This document shows positions 59,190-64,000 of a DNA stretch of 64,000 bases, in pieces. The stretch lies in assembly GCA_900759335.1 (NCBI GenBank), contig CAAEUX010000004.1, positions 47,137 through 111,136 on the forward strand. The letters are read 5' to 3'. The number at the start of each line of letters is the position of its first letter. Position 1 is the first letter of the stretch. The notes beneath the pieces are model-generated. The model was not told where the DNA came from. It saw nothing but the letters and a program-made list of their open reading frames with translations, and searched no databases. The translations under genes and the position numbers were made by a program. The stretch comes from an uncultured Collinsella sp. Lineage in GTDB: Bacteria; Actinomycetota; Coriobacteriia; Coriobacteriales; Coriobacteriaceae.

Positions 59190-61958
59190 ATGCTGATGCT
59201 CAAAACCGTCACGGTACTCGAAGCCATCTCCAAGCGCCGCCGCACGGCGCGCTCTGCCGCTCATACCGGCCTGTCCAAGAACACCATATTCGCCGCCACC
59301 CATAGTGCCGAGGACGCCCTCGTACTGCTTGACGCCACGGCAAACGGCCTCACCGTCGAGCAGGCAACTGAGCGCCTGAACGCCGTCGGCCCCAACACCA
59401 TCGAGGCAACGACCAAAACGCTCGCCCGCCGCATCGCCGACGCGTTCATCGATCCCTTCGCCGGCATCCTCGCCGCGCTCGCACTGGTCTCGCTCTACAT
59501 CGACGTGCTCGCCGTGCCCGAACCGCAGCGCGACCCCTCCACGGTCATCGTCATCGGCACCATGCTGCTGGTATCGGGCGGCATGAAGTTTATCCAGGAA
59601 GCCCGCAGCGGCAATGCGGCCGAGGCCCTCAAGGACCTGGTCTCCAACACTTGCACCGCCCTGCGCGACGGCGAGCGCATCGAGATCCCCTTCGACGAGC
59701 TCGTCCCCGGCGATGTAATCCGTCTCTCTGCCGGCGATATGGTGCCGGCAGATGCCCGCATCATCACCGCGCGCGACCTGTTTGTGATCGAGTCCGCACT
59801 CACCGGCGAGAGCGAGGCCGTCGAGAAGACCACCGCCGTCACCGTCGTCGAGGGCGCCGACGGCTCCGCACTGCCACTCTCTGCCTGCAAGAACATCGTC
59901 TTTACCGGCACCTCCGTGCAAAACGGCGCCGCCATGGCGCTTGTCGTTGCCACCGGCTCGGACACCTACCTGGGCGGCATCGCCAAGATGCTCAACGGGC
60001 GCGGCGAAAAGAGCGCGTTTGACCGCGGCGTCTCGAGCGTCTCCATGCTGCTGGTGCGCCTGATGCTCGTTATGGCGCCGGCCGTCTTTGCCATCAACGC
60101 CGCCACCAAGGGCAACGTCATCGACGCGCTGCTGTTCGCCACGAGCGTGGCCGTGGGCATCACGCCGCAGATGCTTCCCGTCATCGTGACCACGAGCCTG
60201 TCGCAGGGCGCCAAGGACCTCGCCCGTCGCCAGGTTATCGTCAAGGAGCTGCCGGCGATTCAAAACCTCGGAGCGATGGACGTCCTGTGCTGCGACAAGA
60301 CCGGCACCCTCACCGAAGACCGCATCGTGCTCGAGCGCTACCTCAACACCGATGGCAACGAGGACGCGCGCGTGCTGCGCCATGCGTTTTTGAACAGCTT
60401 CTTCCAGACCGGCCTCAAAAATCTTATCGACCTGGCCGTAATCGACCGTGCCGATGTGACGCCCTCGACCGTCGCACCCGATTCCATGCTGGGCCAGAGC
60501 CTGCGCGACCGCTACACCAAGGTCGACGAGGTTCCCTTCGATTTCTCGCGCCGTCGCCTGAGCGTAGTTGTCGCCGACGCCCAAGGCAAAACCCAGATGG
60601 TTACCAAGGGCGCTGCCGAGGAAATGCTCGAGATCTGCTCCTTTGTCGAGATCGATGGCATCGCTCAGCCGCTCACCGACGAGAAGCTCGCCCAGATTCG
60701 CAAGCAGATCGCCGGACTTAACGCCGAGGGCCTACGCGTAATTGCCGTGGCGCAGAAGACCAATCCGCGCTGCGTGGGCGAGTTTGGCATCGCCGACGAG
60801 TGCGACATGGTGCTGATGGGCTTTTTGGCCTTCCTCGATCCGCCCAAAGCAAGTGCCGCGGGCGCCGTCGCCACCCTCGAGGCCAAGGGCGTGGCGGTCA
60901 AGGTCCTAACCGGCGACAACGACCGCGTCGCCGCCACCGTCTGCGAGCAGATTGGCATCGATGCGAGCAACGTCTTGCTCGGCTCCGAGATCGATGCGCT
61001 CGATGACGCCGAACTTGCCAAGCGCGCCGAGAAAACCCACCTCTTCGCCAAGCTCTCGCCGCTGCAGAAGGCGCGCCTGGTACGTGTCATGCGCGAGATG
61101 CTCGGCCACACCGTGGGCTTTATGGGCGACGGCATCAACGACGCCGCCGCCATGCGTGCGAGCGATTGCGGCATCTCGGTCGATTCGGCCGTCGATATTG
61201 CCAAGGAATCCGCCGATATCATCTTGCTTCAGAAGGACCTGGGCGTGCTCGAGCGCGGCATCATCGAAGGCCGCCGCACTTACGGCAACCTGCTCAAGTA
61301 CCTCAAGACCACGGTGAGCTCCAACTTTGGCAATGTGCTGTCCGTGACCGTCGCGAGCCTGTTCTTGCCGTTTTTGCCCATGAGCGCCCTGCAGCTGGTA
61401 CTGCTGTCGCTGGTCTACGAGATCGTGTGCATCGCACTGCCGTGGGACACCGTCGATGACGCCTGGACTGCCCGTCCGCGTGCCTGGGACGCCGCGTCCA
61501 TCAAGGGCTTTATGCTCGAGCTGGGCCCCGTGAGCTCGCTGTTTGACATCGTGACCTTCGCCGCGCTCTTCTTTGTCGTGTGCCCCGCCGCCGTGGACGC
61601 AAGCTGGTCCGAGCTTGCCGCCGCGGGCGACGTCGCGGGTATGGCGACCTTTGCTGCGCTCTTCCAGAGCGGCTGGTTTGTCGAGTCCATGTGGTCGCAG
61701 ACACTCGTGGTCCACATGTTGCGCTCCCCGCATCTGCCGAGCCCGCGCGACCACGCCGCGCCCGCATTGTGCGTTCTTACCGTGCTGGGCCTGGCGCTCG
61801 TCACCTGGCTGCCGGCAAGCCCCATCGCCGATGTGCTCGGCCTCATGCCGCTGCCCACGAGCTTTTTTGGGCTGCTCATTGGCATCGTTACCGCCTATAT
61901 CGCGCTCACCCAGCTGGCAAAGTGCCGCTACATTGCCCGCCACGGCGAGCTGCTGTAG
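59190..61958 (+). CDS. mgtA: P-type ATPase, MgtA/MgtB-like magnesium transporter
   Basis: A 922-residue P3B-type ATPase. It has the actuator motif SALTGESEAVEK, the phosphorylation site LCCDKTGTLTEDRIVLERYL, the nucleotide-site KGAAEEMLEICSF, the hinge MGDGINDAAAMRASDCGISV, about ten membrane helices and an N-terminal Arg-rich amphipathic tail (LEAISKRRRTARSAAH), as in MgtA. The DKTGT aspartate and the GDGxND hinge are intact. It should import Mg2+. AAGGAGG precedes the start. The long leader with a possible peptide fits magnesium- or translation-dependent control. Confidence 0.87.
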   Translation: MLMLKTVTVLEAISKRRRTARSAAHTGLSKNTIFAATHSAEDALVLLDATANGLTVEQATERLNAVGPNTIEATTKTLARRIADAFIDPFAGILAALALVSLYIDVLAVPEPQRDPSTVIVIGTMLLVSGGMKFIQEARSGNAAEALKDLVSNTCTALRDGERIEIPFDELVPGDVIRLSAGDMVPADARIITARDLFVIESALTGESEAVEKTTAVTVVEGADGSALPLSACKNIVFTGTSVQNGAAMALVVATGSDTYLGGIAKMLNGRGEKSAFDRGVSSVSMLLVRLMLVMAPAVFAINAATKGNVIDALLFATSVAVGITPQMLPVIVTTSLSQGAKDLARRQVIVKELPAIQNLGAMDVLCCDKTGTLTEDRIVLERYLNTDGNEDARVLRHAFLNSFFQTGLKNLIDLAVIDRADVTPSTVAPDSMLGQSLRDRYTKVDEVPFDFSRRRLSVVVADAQGKTQMVTKGAAEEMLEICSFVEIDGIAQPLTDEKLAQIRKQIAGLNAEGLRVIAVAQKTNPRCVGEFGIADECDMVLMGFLAFLDPPKASAAGAVATLEAKGVAVKVLTGDNDRVAATVCEQIGIDASNVLLGSEIDALDDAELAKRAEKTHLFAKLSPLQKARLVRVMREMLGHTVGFMGDGINDAAAMRASDCGISVDSAVDIAKESADIILLQKDLGVLERGIIEGRRTYGNLLKYLKTTVSSNFGNVLSVTVASLFLPFLPMSALQLVLLSLVYEIVCIALPWDTVDDAWTARPRAWDAASIKGFMLELGPVSSLFDIVTFAALFFVVCPAAVDASWSELAAAGDVAGMATFAALFQSGWFVESMWSQTLVVHMLRSPHLPSPRDHAAPALCVLTVLGLALVTWLPASPIADVLGLMPLPTSFFGLLIGIVTAYIALTQLAKCRYIARHGELL

Positions 61959-62058
61959 CAAGTAGACGGAAAACACCCTGCCAGCTGCCGTTGCCACTAC
62001 CACAGCTGCCAACGCCGCTGCCGCTGCCTCTGCCGGCGCCGCAGTCTATCCCCCCAGC

Positions 62059-62128
62059 AGTTGCGGTGAAATAGTTCCTGTTTAAAGCCCCGTGACTTTA
62101 ATTTAGGGACTATTCCACCGCAACTTAT
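62059..62128. repeat. Palindromic repeat family A, copy 3 (behind the LuxR gene)
   Basis: Arms agttgcggtgaaatagttc-like and gactattccaccgcaact. The mismatch seen in copies 1 and 2 is moved (ggtgaaat opposite attccacc). It ends 11 bases past the LuxR gene stop. Confidence 0.82.
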
Positions 62129-62139
62129 TGGGAGGTTAG

Positions 62140-63684
62140 CTAGTCCTTGGGTGTCCAGGACCAGAAGAAGTTGATGAGGGCCACGCGCGAGGCGGTACCG
62201 GCCTTTTTGTTGATCGAGGAAATGTGGCGATAGAGCGTGGAGCGCGAAAGAAAGAGCGTTGTGGCGATGTCCTGAACGCTCTGGTCCGAAACGACCAAGA
62301 CCTCAAGAATATCGCGCTCGCGCTCTGTAAGCCCAAAGGTGGCGACGAAGGCATCAAGGCGTTCATCGGACGTGAGCTCCGCTGCCTCCACGGGCTCGGG
62401 GTCGGAGCATGTGGGCGCAAGATCCCCACCAAGATCGTCGGTGGCAAGCGGCAGTCCGTCCCGCATCGCGGCATCATCGGCTCGTTGCCCCAACTGCCCC
62501 AGCAGCGTAATCGCAATGCCCACAAACATCACGAGCGCCGCACCGACTGCAGCCAGCACATTTTGACTCGAGATAATCGCCACTGCCGGCGCCGTCACGA
62601 ACATCGAGCACACGTTGTTGACGACGCGACCCATGCACGGCCAAAAATATGACCAGCGCGCATAGAGCGAGACGGCGGCATATTTTGTGGTAAAGAACAC
62701 CACGAAAAAGCCCGAGCCCAGATAAAAGATGATCGTGGCAGCAAGCTCGTTGCCGCCATTGCCATCGACGATGAGCACAAAGAACGAAAGCGTAGACAAC
62801 ATGGCGGCGCATGTCATGCCGATATTCATATACGAGCGGCCGTGCAGGTCAAATAGTGCGCCAGCGACCAACGAGCTCACGACAAGCAGCAGGCGCGGCC
62901 AATCGCCCAAATCGACGGCTCCGAAAGCATGCAGGGTCGTGAAGCCCGCGTTGAGAGCGGCGAATACGCCGGAAAGATACGCCGTCGCCACGGTCAGGCG
63001 AACTACGGCGCGACGGAATGCCGCCTTTGCCTCGGGATCGTCATGCCACTTGGCGCCATATTCCAGAGCATCTACCGAAAGCCCGGCAGCACTGGGTTCA
63101 AAGTTGGGATTGGACTCGTCGCGCAGCTTGGCGCGTCGGGCACCGTGGAGCAACGCCACCTGCGCGATCGCGCAGACGACCAGAACAGCCTGCTGAGGAA
63201 TGCCGGCAGGCATCACCATGTGGTTGAGCACCTGCACCAGAACGCCCATGGCGTAGGAAAGTGCAGCCGCACGCGCCAAGCAGGGCGTCCGTGCAAAGCG
63301 CCGCGCAAAGTTTGCATGGGCAGTCGATCCGCAGTAGCCCAGCGCGCAGCACGCCACCAAACCGCCGGCAATTACCACCTCAACCTGAACCGCCATAATC
63401 AACAGCAGCAATGCCGCCACCAGCAAAACGCCCGTAACGTCACTCGTTGCTTCAATGGCATGGGGACGGCGATAGTACAGAATAGGACGCGCAAAAAAGC
63501 CAATCACGCTCGCGCCGATAATAAGGCTCTCATAAATAACAACCTCGTCCGGAGACACGAACTCGGCCATGCGCGCATCAAAAAGATACTCGCACGCCAA
63601 AAACGTGAAGAAGAACAGCGCCAGGCATATAATCTCCCGAATGCCCCGACGCAGATATGCGGTTGTGTCTCCCATGTCCCTCAT
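62140..63684 (-). CDS. Membrane-bound LuxR-type regulator
   Basis: A 514-residue protein. About 12 membrane helices fill residues 15-420 (IREIICLALFFFTFLACEYL at the start, LAAVGAALVMFVGIAITLLG at the end) in an MFS-like layout. After an acidic linker a LuxR helix-turn-helix ends the protein (LTERERDILEVLVVSDQSVQ, DIATTLFLSRSTLYRHISSI). Such fusions are abundant in Coriobacteriia and are thought to sense a ligand in the membrane part. The start MRDMGDTT follows GGGGG; a longer frame begins with TTG. The regulated genes cannot be read from the sequence. Confidence 0.85.
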   Translation of the reverse strand: MRDMGDTTAYLRRGIREIICLALFFFTFLACEYLFDARMAEFVSPDEVVIYESLIIGASVIGFFARPILYYRRPHAIEATSDVTGVLLVAALLLLIMAVQVEVVIAGGLVACCALGYCGSTAHANFARRFARTPCLARAAALSYAMGVLVQVLNHMVMPAGIPQQAVLVVCAIAQVALLHGARRAKLRDESNPNFEPSAAGLSVDALEYGAKWHDDPEAKAAFRRAVVRLTVATAYLSGVFAALNAGFTTLHAFGAVDLGDWPRLLLVVSSLVAGALFDLHGRSYMNIGMTCAAMLSTLSFFVLIVDGNGGNELAATIIFYLGSGFFVVFFTTKYAAVSLYARWSYFWPCMGRVVNNVCSMFVTAPAVAIISSQNVLAAVGAALVMFVGIAITLLGQLGQRADDAAMRDGLPLATDDLGGDLAPTCSDPEPVEAAELTSDERLDAFVATFGLTERERDILEVLVVSDQSVQDIATTLFLSRSTLYRHISSINKKAGTASRVALINFFWSWTPKD

Positions 63685-64000
63685 GGTTAACCCCCAGCCG
63701 CTCAATTGTCTGGAAATCTATTTTAATAAAGAACCAGTCTCAATATCGAAGCCAGGCTTGAAATGCTGCAAATTTGACCCCAGCCGTTCACGTCACACCG
63801 CGGTTTTGAGCCTCATGGACCAGAAGGGACACGCGCGGCCTCTAGCTCGGCAAGGAGTGTCTCCAGCTGCTACTCATTTAAGTACGTCCCCAATGAGTGG
63901 CCGAAGAACGTCCATTACAGTCGAAATTGTCAGCCTGGGACCATCTCGGGCTACGATTGAGGCGCGCCCAGAACGGGCCGCCGACCGGGCGCCCGCGCAC
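63685..64000. other. Non-coding right end with GTCCC-motif repeat, locus 4
   Basis: No gene is visible. The span 63852-63910 (caaggagtgtctcc, catttaagtacgtcccca, gaacgtcc) is a diverged member of the cluster at 34293 and 54357. A weak relic of the composite element may follow (aaattgtcagcctggg compared with aaattgtcgtcctggg in copy 2). Confidence 0.5.

Overview
The window looks like a piece of a high-GC actinobacterial chromosome from the Coriobacteriia, most likely Collinsella or a close relative. The signs are: an actinobacterial dnaK-grpE-dnaJ-hspR heat-shock operon with MerR-type HspR; several mannose-class PTS systems in a GC-rich background; a nickel-hydrogenase maturation set (hypA, hypF-C-D-E, nikR); and a LuxR-type regulator fused to a large membrane domain, a common Coriobacteriia architecture. 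The genus is inferred; no rRNA is present.

Layout. 1-5900: the tail of a secreted or PASTA-like protein, then a minus-strand fructosamine (Amadori product) catabolic locus (frlR, a YfcC-type transporter, frlC, frlB, frlD) with a remnant of a second PfkB-type kinase. 5950-15620: a lev-type fructan locus (mannose-class PTS IIB-IIC-IID-IIA plus a GH32 fructosidase) set among broken genes: a LevR-like activator with an in-frame TAG, a second copy of levR reduced to its two ends, HAD, Rex-like and nucleoside-kinase-like fragments, and a multiply broken iron alcohol dehydrogenase. 15700-19700: tRNA-Arg(CCT), a ManO-type protein and a manXYZ mannose/glucose PTS operon.

19700-28500: hypA, a 925-residue iron-sulfur FAD oxidoreductase divergent from a TetR regulator with two matching palindromes between them, a polytopic membrane protein, an anchored hypothetical protein and a DUF4143-type ATPase. 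28500-39100: clpB, an aconitase-family hydratase, hspR, dnaJ, grpE and dnaK; clpB and dnaK share a 27-bp upstream element. 39500-43900: a ferredoxin and a nadA-nadB-nadC-niaR operon behind a perfect 19-bp inverted repeat. 44000-46100: a LytTR two-component system with lesions in both partners. 46100-54100: a possible UDG-like protein, thioredoxin, a small protein, nikR, hypF, hypC, hypD, hypE and a phosphoglycolate-phosphatase-like HAD protein. 54600-64000: a lipoprotein, glucose-type IIA (crr), a Fic protein flanked by palindromic repeats, pyrE, a MgtA-like P-type ATPase behind a possible leader peptide, and the membrane-LuxR regulator.

The least explained part of the window is intergenic. 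At least seven families of palindromic repeats recur between genes. Two of them sit directly behind stop codons of minus-strand genes, with several paired substitutions in their stems. One is a roughly 190-nt composite element with an invariant 12-nt core, found behind hspR, a lipoprotein gene and pyrE. These look like selected RNA or DNA structures and are the best candidates here for something undescribed.
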